NCBI GenBank assembly: GCA_037200045.1
Contig: JBBCHM010000002.1
Location: forward strand, 558,001-622,000
Reading direction: 5' to 3'
Length of the DNA: 64,000 bases
DNA from: Rhizomicrobium sp.
Lineage (GTDB): Bacteria; Pseudomonadota; Alphaproteobacteria; Micropepsales; Micropepsaceae
The notes below the pieces were generated by a model. The model had not been told where the DNA came from and searched no databases. It saw only the letters and a list, made by a program, of their open reading frames with translations. The translations under genes and the position numbers were made by a program. How positions within the stretch are numbered: position 1 is the stretch's first letter; every line of letters starts with the position of its first letter. Positions 54,385 through 63,503 of this stretch are shown piece by piece.

Positions 54385-55527
54385 CTACAATTGCGACATG
54401 GCGCCGGAAGGTTCGACTTTCAAGCGGGTGCCGCGCCAGGCCACCTTCTGACCGAAAAACGACGTAATGAAAACAGCCAGCGAGAGGGTGTCGCGGATCG
54501 GCAACAGCCAGCTCGGCCCGGAAGCCGCGCCGAAGGCCTTTTCCACACGCCGCTTAAGGATAAAACGGGCAAACAAAGCCGCCGCGACCGCGACGATCCC
54601 GGGGACGGTTCCGCCGAGAAGGCCGAGCGCGATCAGCGCGACCGGCACCGGGAAGGTCACGATGGTTCCCAGATGCGAGCCCGGGCGCAGGATGCGCACG
54701 GTGCGGCTCCAGCGCAATTCGTGGTGGAAGAGGTCGCGCAGCGTCTCCTCGGTGCAGCGATGCGTCACCGCCATCGGCAGCACGCGCACGCGCATCCCGC
54801 GATGGCGGATGGCGCGGCCCATCTCGTAATCGTCGGCCAGGTAATTGGAGAACGCGTCGAAGCCGCCGATCAGATCGAGCGTCGTCCTGCTGAGCGCGAT
54901 GGTCGAGCCGAGGCAGGCATCGGCGACGCCCCACCAGGTGCCGAAGATCATGTTGGGCAGAAACTCATAGGACGTGCCCATCGCGGCGAGCGTCGACCAG
55001 GCGCTGGCGCCGGCGCGGCCGGTATAGGGACAGGTCACCGCCCCGATGCCCGGCTGGCGCAGCGCGCCGACCACCCGGCGCAGATAATCGCGCGGCACGG
55101 AGATGTCGCTATCGCTCAGCACCAGCACGCCGTGCTTGGCATGCTCCATCATGTTGATCAGGTTGCAGACCTTGGCGTTGGAGCCGTAGCGGCGCGGATC
55201 GATCACCAGCGCGATGTCGATGCCGGGATGGCGCGCCTTCAGGTGGTTCACCACCGCGATCGCCGGATCGGCCGCGTCCTGCACGCCGAACACGATCTGG
55301 ATCGGCGCGGGATAATCCTGCGCGAGGAAGGTATCGAGATCCTCTTCGAGCCCGACCGAATCGAAATGCAGCGGCTTGAGCAGCGTGACCGGCGGAAACG
55401 CGCTCGGCGCCGGCGCGGCGACGGCGGCGAAGCGCCCCACGATGCTCGCGGCCAAGAGGGTGTAGAGCGCGCCCGCCAGAGACAACGCAACCAAAAGCCA
55501 GCCAAGGCTGTGCAACGGCACATGCAT
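54385..55527 (-). CDS. hpnI: Hopanoid biosynthesis glycosyltransferase HpnI
   Basis: Membrane GT21-type (ceramide-glucosyltransferase-like) enzyme of 380 residues that adds N-acetylglucosamine to bacteriohopanetetrol. N-terminal helix (about 5-28), GT-A domain with LKPL, SDSDISVPRDYL (DxD-like) and DDYEMGRAIRHRG, HHELRWSRTVR (Q/RxxRW-like), then C-terminal helices. First gene of hpnIJK. ATG 55527 preferred (GGAG nine bases upstream); a GTG at 55542 is possible. Confidence 0.92.
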   Translation of the reverse strand: MHVPLHSLGWLLVALSLAGALYTLLAASIVGRFAAVAAPAPSAFPPVTLLKPLHFDSVGLEEDLDTFLAQDYPAPIQIVFGVQDAADPAIAVVNHLKARHPGIDIALVIDPRRYGSNAKVCNLINMMEHAKHGVLVLSDSDISVPRDYLRRVVGALRQPGIGAVTCPYTGRAGASAWSTLAAMGTSYEFLPNMIFGTWWGVADACLGSTIALSRTTLDLIGGFDAFSNYLADDYEMGRAIRHRGMRVRVLPMAVTHRCTEETLRDLFHHELRWSRTVRILRPGSHLGTIVTFPVPVALIALGLLGGTVPGIVAVAAALFARFILKRRVEKAFGAASGPSWLLPIRDTLSLAVFITSFFGQKVAWRGTRLKVEPSGAMSQL

Positions 55528-55675
55528 GCGAAAGCGCTCCACCCATCCCGGCCCCCACCGGGATCGTGCCTACATTCGCATTTTCCGGGGGCTTAGTGAA
55601 TTCTCGGCCATGAACCGCGGTTAAGACAGTTCCGGCCGGTCCCGGAGCGTCGCCGCTCCGGGGCCCGTGACCAGA

Positions 55676-56200
55676 TCAGTCATTCCCACCGGAGGGCGGC
55701 GGGGGCGTGGCCGGAACGGCCTGCCAGGGATGCGTGCACGTCGCCACATACGGATAGAAGCCGGCCGGGGCGTCGCAGTGATACCAGTAGCCCGGCACCT
55801 GCGCCGGCGCGACATTGCCGGGCGCCACATCCGGCGTCGGCGCCGAATCGTCCGGAAAGTCGTCGTAGTAGTAGGGCGGCGGGCCGTAATAGCCGTAATC
55901 GTCCCAATAGGGCGAACTGTAGTACAGAGCGCCCAGGCCGAAGCCGAGACCGACGCCATACCCGAAGCCGCCATAACCGCCATAACCATGGCCGTAATGA
56001 CCGCCGTAATGGCCACCGCCGTGACCGCCGTGACCGCCAAAATGACCGCCACCATGGCCGCCGCCGAAATGACCGCCGCCGCCACCGCTGAAATGACCGC
56101 CTCCGCCACCTCCGCCGTGACCGCCGGCGGCCTGCGCCGCCCCGGAAAGTCCCGAAATGGACAATCCGATGGCAAACAGAATTGCTGTGACCTTACTCAT
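55676..56200 (-). CDS. Exported Gly/His-rich protein with Cys-containing C-terminal module
   Basis: A 174-residue secreted protein: signal peptide (cleaved after AAQA, residue 24), a low-complexity stretch of GGGGHFGGGHGGHYGG-type repeats (about 25-75), a Tyr/Pro-rich part, and a conserved tail GYWYHCDAPAGFYPYVATC ending WQAVPATPPPP. The tail resembles small modules found in other proteobacterial envelope proteins. Histidine clusters might bind metals. Function unknown. GAGAGG precedes the ATG. The 268 bases to the next gene hold no other gene. Confidence 0.75.
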   Translation of the reverse strand: MSKVTAILFAIGLSISGLSGAAQAAGGHGGGGGGGHFSGGGGGHFGGGHGGGHFGGHGGHGGGHYGGHYGHGYGGYGGFGYGVGLGFGLGALYYSSPYWDDYGYYGPPPYYYDDFPDDSAPTPDVAPGNVAPAQVPGYWYHCDAPAGFYPYVATCTHPWQAVPATPPPPSGGND

Positions 56201-56468
56201 CGTGTGGCCTCTCTAGCCAATGCAAGCCCTCACCGCCGAGAGCTATGCAGGCGCGTCTGGTGGTTCAACGCGCGGCGACAGTCTGCGACACGCGTTTTGA
56301 CGCGCCGCCGGGGCGGCATTCGCGACGACCGGCCTTGGCAAGCGCCGGATCGGATTGGCGAAACACGGGAATTGCCGCACCGCGGCAGGCTCTTATGAGA
56401 CTTATATTTGCCGCCGGCCGCGACATGGACTATCTCCAATCGCGGTCGGGCGCGCGAAGGGGACGGGA

Positions 56469-56861
56469 ATGAGCCAGGACACGGCCCTGGTCCTGTGGGC
56501 GCTTCTGGCGCTGCAGGCCAAGCATTTCCTGTGCGATTTCGTGCTGCAGACCGCCTACCAGGTGCGCACCAAGGCCCTTTATGGCCATCCCGGCGGCTTC
56601 ATCCACTCCGGGCTGCACATCCTGGGCACGATCCCGGCGCTGATCATCCTGAACGCGTCGCTGCAGACCGCGGCGCTGATCCTGATCGTGGAATTCGCGA
56701 TCCATTATCACACCGACTGGACGAAGGCCTTCATCGACCGGGTCTATCGCTGGGGCCCGACGGACCAGCGCTACTGGATCCTGTTCGGCACCGACCAGTT
56801 CGTGCACCAGCTCACCTATCTCGGCATCGTCTATGTGCTGATCGCGGGCGTGGCGGGATAG
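56469..56861 (+). CDS. DUF3307 membrane protein
   Basis: A 130-residue protein with three or four hydrophobic helices. The start LLALQAKHFLCDFVLQTAYQ and the inner FAIHYHTDWTKAFID and DQFVHQLTYLGIVY stretches are the DUF3307 signature. Function unknown. GGGGACGGGA precedes ATG 56469. It converges with the MscS-type channel ten bases away, so it does not belong to the cyclase operon. Confidence 0.85.
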   Translation: MSQDTALVLWALLALQAKHFLCDFVLQTAYQVRTKALYGHPGGFIHSGLHILGTIPALIILNASLQTAALILIVEFAIHYHTDWTKAFIDRVYRWGPTDQRYWILFGTDQFVHQLTYLGIVYVLIAGVAG

Positions 56862-56870
56862 AGCGGCCCC

Positions 56871-58313
56871 TCAGGGCGCGTGGGTCTCCGACCACAGCAC
56901 GCGGCTGAAGAAGGTCTTCATCCGGGCCATCAAATCCCTTTCGACGGCGGCGACCTGAATGGTCTTCTGGGCGATCGCCGCGCGCTCCTGCTCGCGCCTG
57001 GCGAGCACATGGCTGAAGCGCTCCAAGAGGTTGGGAGACTTCCGCAGCAGCGCCTCGATCGGGTCCTTGGTGATCTCCAGCGCGCGCAGCCGGGTCAGCG
57101 CCGTCACCGTCGCGTTGCGCGGCGCGCCGGTCATCAGCGACATTTCTCCGACCACGTCGCCGGTGGCCAGCACCGCGACCTCGCGCGGATCGTTGTTCTG
57201 GCCGAGCACGCTGACCCGCGCCGCGCCTTCCAGGATGATGAACATCGAGGAGGCCGAATCGCCCTGCACCATCAGATTGGCGCCGCGCGCGAACTCCGCC
57301 GGACGGCTGAGATGCGCCAGCTCGTGCGACTGCTCCTCGTCCAGCACCCGGCTGAACAGGCTGGCATGCTCCAGCGCGGCGCGCTTCTCGTTCTGGTCGA
57401 GCACCAGATCGATGACCGGCTCCTTCACCAGCTCGATCTGCGTCACCGGCTGCGGCATGCGGTTCTGGATGATCACGTCCTGCAGCGCGGCGATGACCAC
57501 CGATTTCGCGGCGCCGGGCTCGATCTGGTCGGGAAAGAAATAGAAGCGCACCTCGTAATAGAGCCCATCGCTGGTGAGCTTGGTCAGGATCACGCTCGGC
57601 TCGGGCGTGCGCGCCAGGCCCGGCCGGCGCACCGCCTTGAAGGCCTCGCCCAAAAGCATGTCGATCACGCGGTCCGACGGCATGCGGTTGTCGATCGCCA
57701 CCTCCACCGACAGCCGCTTGGCGTCCGCCGGGCGGCTGTGGTTCATCACCGCGTTGTTGGTCGCGATATGGTTGGGCACCATCACGCGCCGTCCGTCGTC
57801 GAGCGCCAGGAAAGTCGAGCGCCACGTCATGTGCGTGACGCGGCCGTAGATCGGCTCGGGAATCTGGTCGGAATAGATCGTCAGCCAGTCGCCCAGCGAA
57901 TAGGAGCCGTCGAGATTGATGGCGAGGCCCGAGAACAAATCCTGGATCGTGGTCTGCAGCGCGATGCCGAGCACGACGGCGGTGGCGCCGGACGCGGTGA
58001 CGAAGCCGGTGAAGGAGAAGCCCTCCTCCCACCACAGGCCGAGCGACAGGCCGAGCAGGACCAGCGCGACGGTCAGGATGTCCTGGATGAGGGCCGGCGT
58101 CTCGCGGTTGAGCCGGCGCTGCAGATAGCGCACCCAATAGAAACGGCGGATCAGCGCGTCGGCCAGCAGGGTGGCGCCGACCACGATGGCGACCGAGAGC
58201 CCGCGGGCGATCTCGTCCGCCACCTCGGCCGTCACCGCGCCCCCCAGCGCCATGGGCCCCCAGATGCGGGCCGCGAGGAGCACGACGAGCGCTGCGGCGT
58301 ACCAGACGATCAT
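56871..58313 (-). CDS. MscS-family channel with cyclic-nucleotide-binding domain (bCNG type)
   Basis: A 480-residue membrane protein: about four transmembrane helices, the MscS pore helix and beta domain (ASGATAVVLGIALQTTIQDL, then FSGLAINLD and NHIATNNAVMNHS), and a C-terminal cNMP-binding domain (about 330-445). The phosphate-binding cassette is intact (GEMSLMTGAPRNATV, with Glu and Arg). Such bCNG proteins are gated by cyclic nucleotides rather than tension. Its ATG overlaps the cyclase stop by ATGA, tying channel and messenger source. Last gene of the operon. Confidence 0.92.
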   Translation of the reverse strand: MIVWYAAALVVLLAARIWGPMALGGAVTAEVADEIARGLSVAIVVGATLLADALIRRFYWVRYLQRRLNRETPALIQDILTVALVLLGLSLGLWWEEGFSFTGFVTASGATAVVLGIALQTTIQDLFSGLAINLDGSYSLGDWLTIYSDQIPEPIYGRVTHMTWRSTFLALDDGRRVMVPNHIATNNAVMNHSRPADAKRLSVEVAIDNRMPSDRVIDMLLGEAFKAVRRPGLARTPEPSVILTKLTSDGLYYEVRFYFFPDQIEPGAAKSVVIAALQDVIIQNRMPQPVTQIELVKEPVIDLVLDQNEKRAALEHASLFSRVLDEEQSHELAHLSRPAEFARGANLMVQGDSASSMFIILEGAARVSVLGQNNDPREVAVLATGDVVGEMSLMTGAPRNATVTALTRLRALEITKDPIEALLRKSPNLLERFSHVLARREQERAAIAQKTIQVAAVERDLMARMKTFFSRVLWSETHAP

Positions 58314-60304
58314 TTTTCGGTCATCTTGATCTTGACGCCGGTTTCGCCCTGCGACAGGCGCTCGAGATAGAAATGCGCCAGCGGATCGTCCGGCCGTTCC
58401 TTGGCCAGCGCCGCGAACAGGGCGATCGCGTCGCCATGGCCGTCATGCGTCGCGTCATAGGCGGCCTGATAGCGCGCGAGATAGTCCGCGCCATAGGCGC
58501 CATCGTGCAAGGGCTCCCACACGTCGAGCGCCTCCGTCTTGCCCTTCAGGATTACCGATCCGATCGGGCGGAATGCGATTCCCTTACATAGCACGCGGGT
58601 GGCGCCGCTGACACAGACGCGGGTGCCGAAGGTCTTGTTGAGGCCCTCCAGCCGCGAGGCGGCGTTCACCACGTCGCCGGACGCGGTGTAGCTGAACTTG
58701 TCGCGGGAGCCGAAATTTCCGACCGCGGCCGCGCCGGTATGGGCGCCGATGCGGGTGATCCCTAAGGGCACGCCCTCGGCGTTCATCTTCCTGCGGTAAT
58801 CCTCCGTGAACGTGTCGAGGTCGAGCATGCAGCGTACGCATTTGGTCGCGTAGTCGTCGACGTCCACCGGGGCGTTGAAGATCGCCATGATGGCGTCGCC
58901 GATGAACTTGTCGATATAGCCCTGATGCACCTTCACGGCGGAGGTCATGCCGTCGAGATAATTGTTGAGGATGCGTCCGACCTCCTGCGAGTCGAGGCCC
59001 TCCGCCAGCGTGGTGAAGCCCGCGATGTCGCTGAACAGGATGCTCATCTCGCGCCGCTCGCCACCGAGCTTGAGCCTGGTCGGATCGTCGACCAGTTGCT
59101 GCACCAGCTCGGGCGCGAGGTAGAGCGAGAAGGTGCTGTGGATGAAGGCGCGCTGCTGGCGGGCCGCGAGGCCGGCGATCGAATCGACGCCGGCGAAGGA
59201 GCCCGCGATCGCGATCGACGGCGCGATCAGCCCGATGATGATCCCGGCGCGTTCGTAGAGCACGAAGACGCCGAGATACCACAGGAGCAGGATCGCGACG
59301 CCGACCAGCCCGGCGCGCAGCCAGAGCGGCCATTCCAGCGTGCCGAGCAGGGCGCCGAGCAGCGCGATCAGGATCGTGAGCGCGAGATTCTCGCCCCAGG
59401 AAAGTTGCGGCGGGGCGCGGTGATGCAGGAACTGCGAGATGCCGTGCGCCAGGACCTGGATGCCGGGCATGGTGGCGCGCGGATCGCCCGGATCGGTGGC
59501 GAAGGGCGTGCGGTGCTGATCGACCAGCGTGAGATGCGAGCCGATCAGCACGACCTTGTCCTTGAAGATCGTCTCCGGAAGGATCGTCGGCGCCGGAATG
59601 CAGGCCGGCCCCAGGCAGGCCGGCAGCTCCGAGAAAGCCGGCTTGTTCTCGCCTTCGTCGGCGTGCCAGACGATCGGAACCTGCGCGTCCGGGGTCTCGA
59701 TGCCGGCGATCTGCGCCGCGCGGCGCTGCACGCTGAGCAGGCGTTCGCCGCCGGAGGTGATGCCGCCGGGATTGATCCAGCGCACCGTGTCGGTCTGGTC
59801 GGTGCCGAGATTGGGCAGCGCGCGATCCTTGGCCGGGACGAAGGCGTTGAGATAGGCGGTCTGGTCGGCGCTGACGGTCGAGCCCGCTTCGTAATAGCTG
59901 ACGACCAGCGGCGTCTTCATCCGCAGCAGCGCCTGGCGCAGCGCGTCGTCCTTGTCCGTCTCGGTGGGGCTGTCGAACAAATAGTCGAGCACGACCGCCT
60001 TGGGATGCTTGGCGTCGAGCGCGGTCAGCAATTTCGCCAGGAAGCCGCGGTCGAGCGGCGAGCGATAGGGAAAGTGCTGCATCACGCCTTCGTCGACGCT
60101 CAGGATCAGCAGGTCGGGGTCCTGCGGCTCGGGCGGCGTCTTGAACGCGATCTGCCAGTCCTCGACGAAGCGTTCGGCGCTGGTGAGGAAGGAGATGCGA
60201 TTGACCGCATAGGTCGCGAGGAACGCCATGGCGAGCGCCACCGCGAGGGCGGTGGCGGCCTTGTGGCGAGCCAGGACCTTCAGGCGGCCGATCAGTGCAT
60301 TCAT
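58310..60304 (-). CDS. CHASE2-domain class III adenylate/guanylate cyclase
   Basis: A 664-residue receptor cyclase: N-terminal helix (15-33), periplasmic CHASE2 sensor (about 40-335; ILSVDEGVMQHFPYRSPLDR, VVLIGSHLTLVDQHRTPF), three transmembrane helices (about 345-425), and a cytoplasmic cyclase domain (about 450-630). Metal aspartates lie in FSDIAGFTTL and DKFIGDAIMAIF, the transition-state Asn-Arg in VNAASRLEG. It should make cAMP or cGMP on an extracytoplasmic cue. Both ends overlap neighbours by ATGA. The adenine versus guanine choice is not resolved by eye. Confidence 0.93.
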   Translation of the reverse strand: MNALIGRLKVLARHKAATALAVALAMAFLATYAVNRISFLTSAERFVEDWQIAFKTPPEPQDPDLLILSVDEGVMQHFPYRSPLDRGFLAKLLTALDAKHPKAVVLDYLFDSPTETDKDDALRQALLRMKTPLVVSYYEAGSTVSADQTAYLNAFVPAKDRALPNLGTDQTDTVRWINPGGITSGGERLLSVQRRAAQIAGIETPDAQVPIVWHADEGENKPAFSELPACLGPACIPAPTILPETIFKDKVVLIGSHLTLVDQHRTPFATDPGDPRATMPGIQVLAHGISQFLHHRAPPQLSWGENLALTILIALLGALLGTLEWPLWLRAGLVGVAILLLWYLGVFVLYERAGIIIGLIAPSIAIAGSFAGVDSIAGLAARQQRAFIHSTFSLYLAPELVQQLVDDPTRLKLGGERREMSILFSDIAGFTTLAEGLDSQEVGRILNNYLDGMTSAVKVHQGYIDKFIGDAIMAIFNAPVDVDDYATKCVRCMLDLDTFTEDYRRKMNAEGVPLGITRIGAHTGAAAVGNFGSRDKFSYTASGDVVNAASRLEGLNKTFGTRVCVSGATRVLCKGIAFRPIGSVILKGKTEALDVWEPLHDGAYGADYLARYQAAYDATHDGHGDAIALFAALAKERPDDPLAHFYLERLSQGETGVKIKMTEK

Positions 60305-61002
60305 TTGCGCGGTCGAAGCAATGCCTCGGCCTGCGCCTCGCAGCCCTTTTGCAGCATCCAGGCGGCGCGCATCTGGTCGTTGCCCAAGCTCGACGGCACC
60401 GTGTTCATCGCCAGCGCGTATTCGGTGCCGGCATAGTTCACCACATAGGCCGCGCCGCCATGCACCGGCACGTCGGTCGTCACCTTCAGCCGGTCGAGCC
60501 CGGCCGGCCAATCGGCCCGGGACTTCCAGCTCCGGTCCACCGGCATGACGGCGAGCGCCGTGGCGGTCTTGGCGTCGGGCCGCCAGAAGATGGGGTCCTT
60601 GTTCTCCTGGATGCAGACATTGCCGCTGCGCGTGACATCGACCAGCCAGGGATCGGGCAGCGTGTTCGGCGCGGCGCCGCGCGTGACGCCGGCCTCGCCG
60701 GTGCGCGCGTTGCGCTCGGTGCCCAGCGCGGCGAGCGTGGCGCCCAGGCTCTTGCCGCTGCCGCCGGCCGAAGGCGGCTGGTTATAGGGTCCGTCGATGG
60801 AGAGCGTCGCGCCGGTGTCGGAGATCAGCGTCACATGCTGGCCCTGCTTGAGCACCAGCGGCTTGGTCGAATCGACCGAACTGCCGGGCGCCAGCCCGAT
60901 GCCGCGCGCCTCGACCACGGTGAGGTTGGCCGCCCGCGCCGCGCCCGTCGCGAGCGCCGCGACCGCGGCGATGGCCAGGAATGTCTTTCGTTCCATCCTC
61001 AT
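60301..61002 (-). CDS. Exported protein of the cyclase operon, function unknown
   Basis: A 233-residue protein with a signal peptide (cleaved near ATGAARA, residue 24). The segment after it (LKQGQHVTLISDTGATLSI) faintly recalls FecR-type repeats; the rest (ENKDPIFWRPDAKTATALAV, a late Cys pair at Cys155-like and Cys222-like places) is not recognised. ATGA overlaps on both sides: with the CHAT gene upstream (start 61002) and the cyclase downstream. Likely a periplasmic partner, perhaps a ligand or modulator for the CHASE2 domain (inference). Confidence 0.75.
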   Translation of the reverse strand: MRMERKTFLAIAAVAALATGAARAANLTVVEARGIGLAPGSSVDSTKPLVLKQGQHVTLISDTGATLSIDGPYNQPPSAGGSGKSLGATLAALGTERNARTGEAGVTRGAAPNTLPDPWLVDVTRSGNVCIQENKDPIFWRPDAKTATALAVMPVDRSWKSRADWPAGLDRLKVTTDVPVHGGAAYVVNYAGTEYALAMNTVPSSLGNDQMRAAWMLQKGCEAQAEALLRPRK

Positions 61003-63503
61003 TGTCCGCTCCCCGACGCACTGGCGGTGCGCGTGACCGTGCCGCTGTCGCCGATCAGCGTGAACGCCGCCCAGTCGAACGGATGCGCCCCGGTCGCGAT
61101 CGCCGCAAGCTGGGCCTGGCGCAGATCCTCGGCCAGGTCGCGCGACGGATCCTTGGCGTAGCGCGCGAAGACGCCGGTCATCAGCGTCTCCGTCGCCGCC
61201 GAGGGCACTTCCCAATGGCTCGCCAGCACCGCGCGGGCCCCCGCGTTGAAGAAGGCATCGGCGAGGCCTTCGAGCGCGCCGCCGCCGAATTTGGTGCCGC
61301 CCTCCGCCGCCGTGTTGCAGGCCGACAGCACGACGAGATCGGCGTTCAGCTTCAGCCCGGCGATCTCGCTGGCGCTCAAGAGCCCGTCCGACGCGGCCGA
61401 CGAGGCGGCGGCGGGCGGCGGCGACAGCACCAGGCCCGGCTCGGCCTGGCAATGCAGCTCGCCCGGCAGCATGCCATGGGTCGCGAAATAGAGGACGGCG
61501 TATTGGTCGAGGCCCGCGCCGCGCACCGCGGCTTCGCTGGCGCCGGCGCCGGTGAGGATCGAGCCCGGCTGGGCGCCCAGCGTGCGGCCGACCGCTTCGA
61601 CCTCGTTCGCGGTCTCGGGCAAGGGCGGCAAAGCGCGCAGCAAGGCGGGATCGGCGGCGCCGCCGTCCTGGCACGCCGAGGCCAGCGCCGACAGCGCCTT
61701 GGGCCCGGTGGCGCCGGTGAAGCTGGGATTGCCGACGCCGAAGAACGGGCGCGGCGCGCGCGCGACCCGGGCGCCGCGCAAGGCGGCCAGCGCGCGCGGC
61801 GACGGCACTTCGCTGACGGCGAAACGGCGCACCAGCCAGTCGGCGTTGGCATAGCCGTCCTTGGGCTCGGCGGTCACGAGCAGCGCCGGCGGCAGGCTGT
61901 CGAGCGCGCCGCCCGGCGCCACGATCAGATGGCTCGCATTGGCCAGCGCCGGCTCGACCGGCGCGACGAGTTCGCGATAGAGCGCGTAGCTCGACTTCAG
62001 GCTGAAGTCGGGAAGCCGTCCGAGCTTGGGCACGAACGCCGCCCGCAGATTCGCGACATCGTCGGCCAGGCTCTGCGTCGTCGCCGCGAGCGGCGCCGTC
62101 ACCAGCCCGCTCGGCGTCGTCACCAGCGCATAGCTGCCCTTGGCGCCGATCACGAAGGAGAGGAACGCCTCACCCGGCGCGAGCAGCTTCTCGAAATCCG
62201 CCAGCTCGACCGGGCCCGGATCGGCCAGCCGCGCATAGGCCGGATAGCTCTTGGCGACCTCGCCCGCCAGCGTATCGGCGCTGGCCGAGGCGGCGCGGAA
62301 ATCGGCGTCGTATTTCGCCGCGAGCGCGGCGTTGCGCTCGTCATTCGGCTTGGCGTTCTCGGCCACCAGTTCGAGCCGCGCATCGTCGCGCGCCGCCTGC
62401 GCCTGTTCGAGCTGGCGCACCAGGGCGGACAGCGCCGCGTCGCCTGCCGCCTGGCGCGCCGCGACGCGGGCGATGGTGCGGTCGGCGAGATCGGAGGCCG
62501 CGAGCTGCGCGGCGCGGAACATGTCGGCGTCGAGCGCCGCCTTCTGCGCCGGGTCCTGCGCGCCCAGCGCGGCGGCCGCGGCGAGAAACGGCACGATCTG
62601 GTCGGAGACGATCTGCGAGCGGGCGATCGGATCCTTCGCCAGGATCGCGAAGGCGGCGCGGAACGACGCGACCGACGCGGCATAGACCTGCTGCTCGGCA
62701 TAGAACCGCCCGAGCCGAAGCTGGGCCCGCGCCGTCGGCGCGGTGTCGCCGAACAATTTCTTGTCCATCCCCAAGGCATCGGTGAAGTCGCGCTCGGCGA
62801 CGACGACGCGGCCCTGCGCGGCATTGACCTCGCCCATCAGCGAAATCATCTCGGGACGCCACCACAGCGGCAGGCCCGGCTCCTCGGTGATGATCCAGAG
62901 CGCCTCTTCGGCGGCGGCCTGCGCGCTCGCATTGTCGCCCAGCCGGAGCGCCATCTCCGCCTCGATGCGCAGCGAATGCGCCAGTTCGCCTTCGAGCGCC
63001 ACCGGGGCGACATATTCGCTGCCATTGGCGTCGGCCACGGCGGCGGCGCGGGCGGCATCGACCTCGCCGCGGCGCAGCGCGGTGGCGGCGCGGGCGTATT
63101 TCAGCGCGTCCTCGTATTTGCGCTGATTGGCGGCGTCGAGCGCCTGGTAGGACGCGAAGCGCGCCCGCGTCGAGACGCCGGCCGCGCCCTCGATGATCGG
63201 CGAGGCGCGGCGGAACAAAGCGGCGGCTTCGTCGAAACGGCCCTGGTTGGAGACCTGCAAAGCCAGTTCCGCCAGCGTCTCGCCGACGGCCTGCGAATTG
63301 GCGCCATACTGCGCGGTCTGGATGTCGAGGACGTGGCGATAGGCGTCTTCCGCGCCGGCGTAGTTGTCGGCACCGCTGTAGAGCCGCGCGGATTCGACAT
63401 AGGTCTTGAGCGCGTCGGGTCCGTTCGCCGGGGCTTGACCATAGGCGGCGGCCCCCAGGACAAGAGCGCAGGCCAGAAGCAGGGTGGATCGCCGCCGCAT
63501 CAT
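60999..63503 (-). CDS. Secreted TPR-CHAT domain protein (caspase-like)
   Basis: An 834-residue protein with a signal peptide (about 1-22), TPR-like helical repeats (about 30-330), a helical linker, and a C-terminal CHAT domain (about 500-820) of clan CD caspase-like peptidases. The dyad is present: His676 in FATHGML and Cys729 in LSACNTA. Secretion is notable, since many CHAT proteases work in the cytoplasm. Its start overlaps the stop of the preceding gene (ATGA at 63503-63500), and its own stop overlaps the small exported gene. Substrate unknown. Confidence 0.9.
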   Translation of the reverse strand: MMRRRSTLLLACALVLGAAAYGQAPANGPDALKTYVESARLYSGADNYAGAEDAYRHVLDIQTAQYGANSQAVGETLAELALQVSNQGRFDEAAALFRRASPIIEGAAGVSTRARFASYQALDAANQRKYEDALKYARAATALRRGEVDAARAAAVADANGSEYVAPVALEGELAHSLRIEAEMALRLGDNASAQAAAEEALWIITEEPGLPLWWRPEMISLMGEVNAAQGRVVVAERDFTDALGMDKKLFGDTAPTARAQLRLGRFYAEQQVYAASVASFRAAFAILAKDPIARSQIVSDQIVPFLAAAAALGAQDPAQKAALDADMFRAAQLAASDLADRTIARVAARQAAGDAALSALVRQLEQAQAARDDARLELVAENAKPNDERNAALAAKYDADFRAASASADTLAGEVAKSYPAYARLADPGPVELADFEKLLAPGEAFLSFVIGAKGSYALVTTPSGLVTAPLAATTQSLADDVANLRAAFVPKLGRLPDFSLKSSYALYRELVAPVEPALANASHLIVAPGGALDSLPPALLVTAEPKDGYANADWLVRRFAVSEVPSPRALAALRGARVARAPRPFFGVGNPSFTGATGPKALSALASACQDGGAADPALLRALPPLPETANEVEAVGRTLGAQPGSILTGAGASEAAVRGAGLDQYAVLYFATHGMLPGELHCQAEPGLVLSPPPAAASSAASDGLLSASEIAGLKLNADLVVLSACNTAAEGGTKFGGGALEGLADAFFNAGARAVLASHWEVPSAATETLMTGVFARYAKDPSRDLAEDLRQAQLAAIATGAHPFDWAAFTLIGDSGTVTRTASASGSGQ

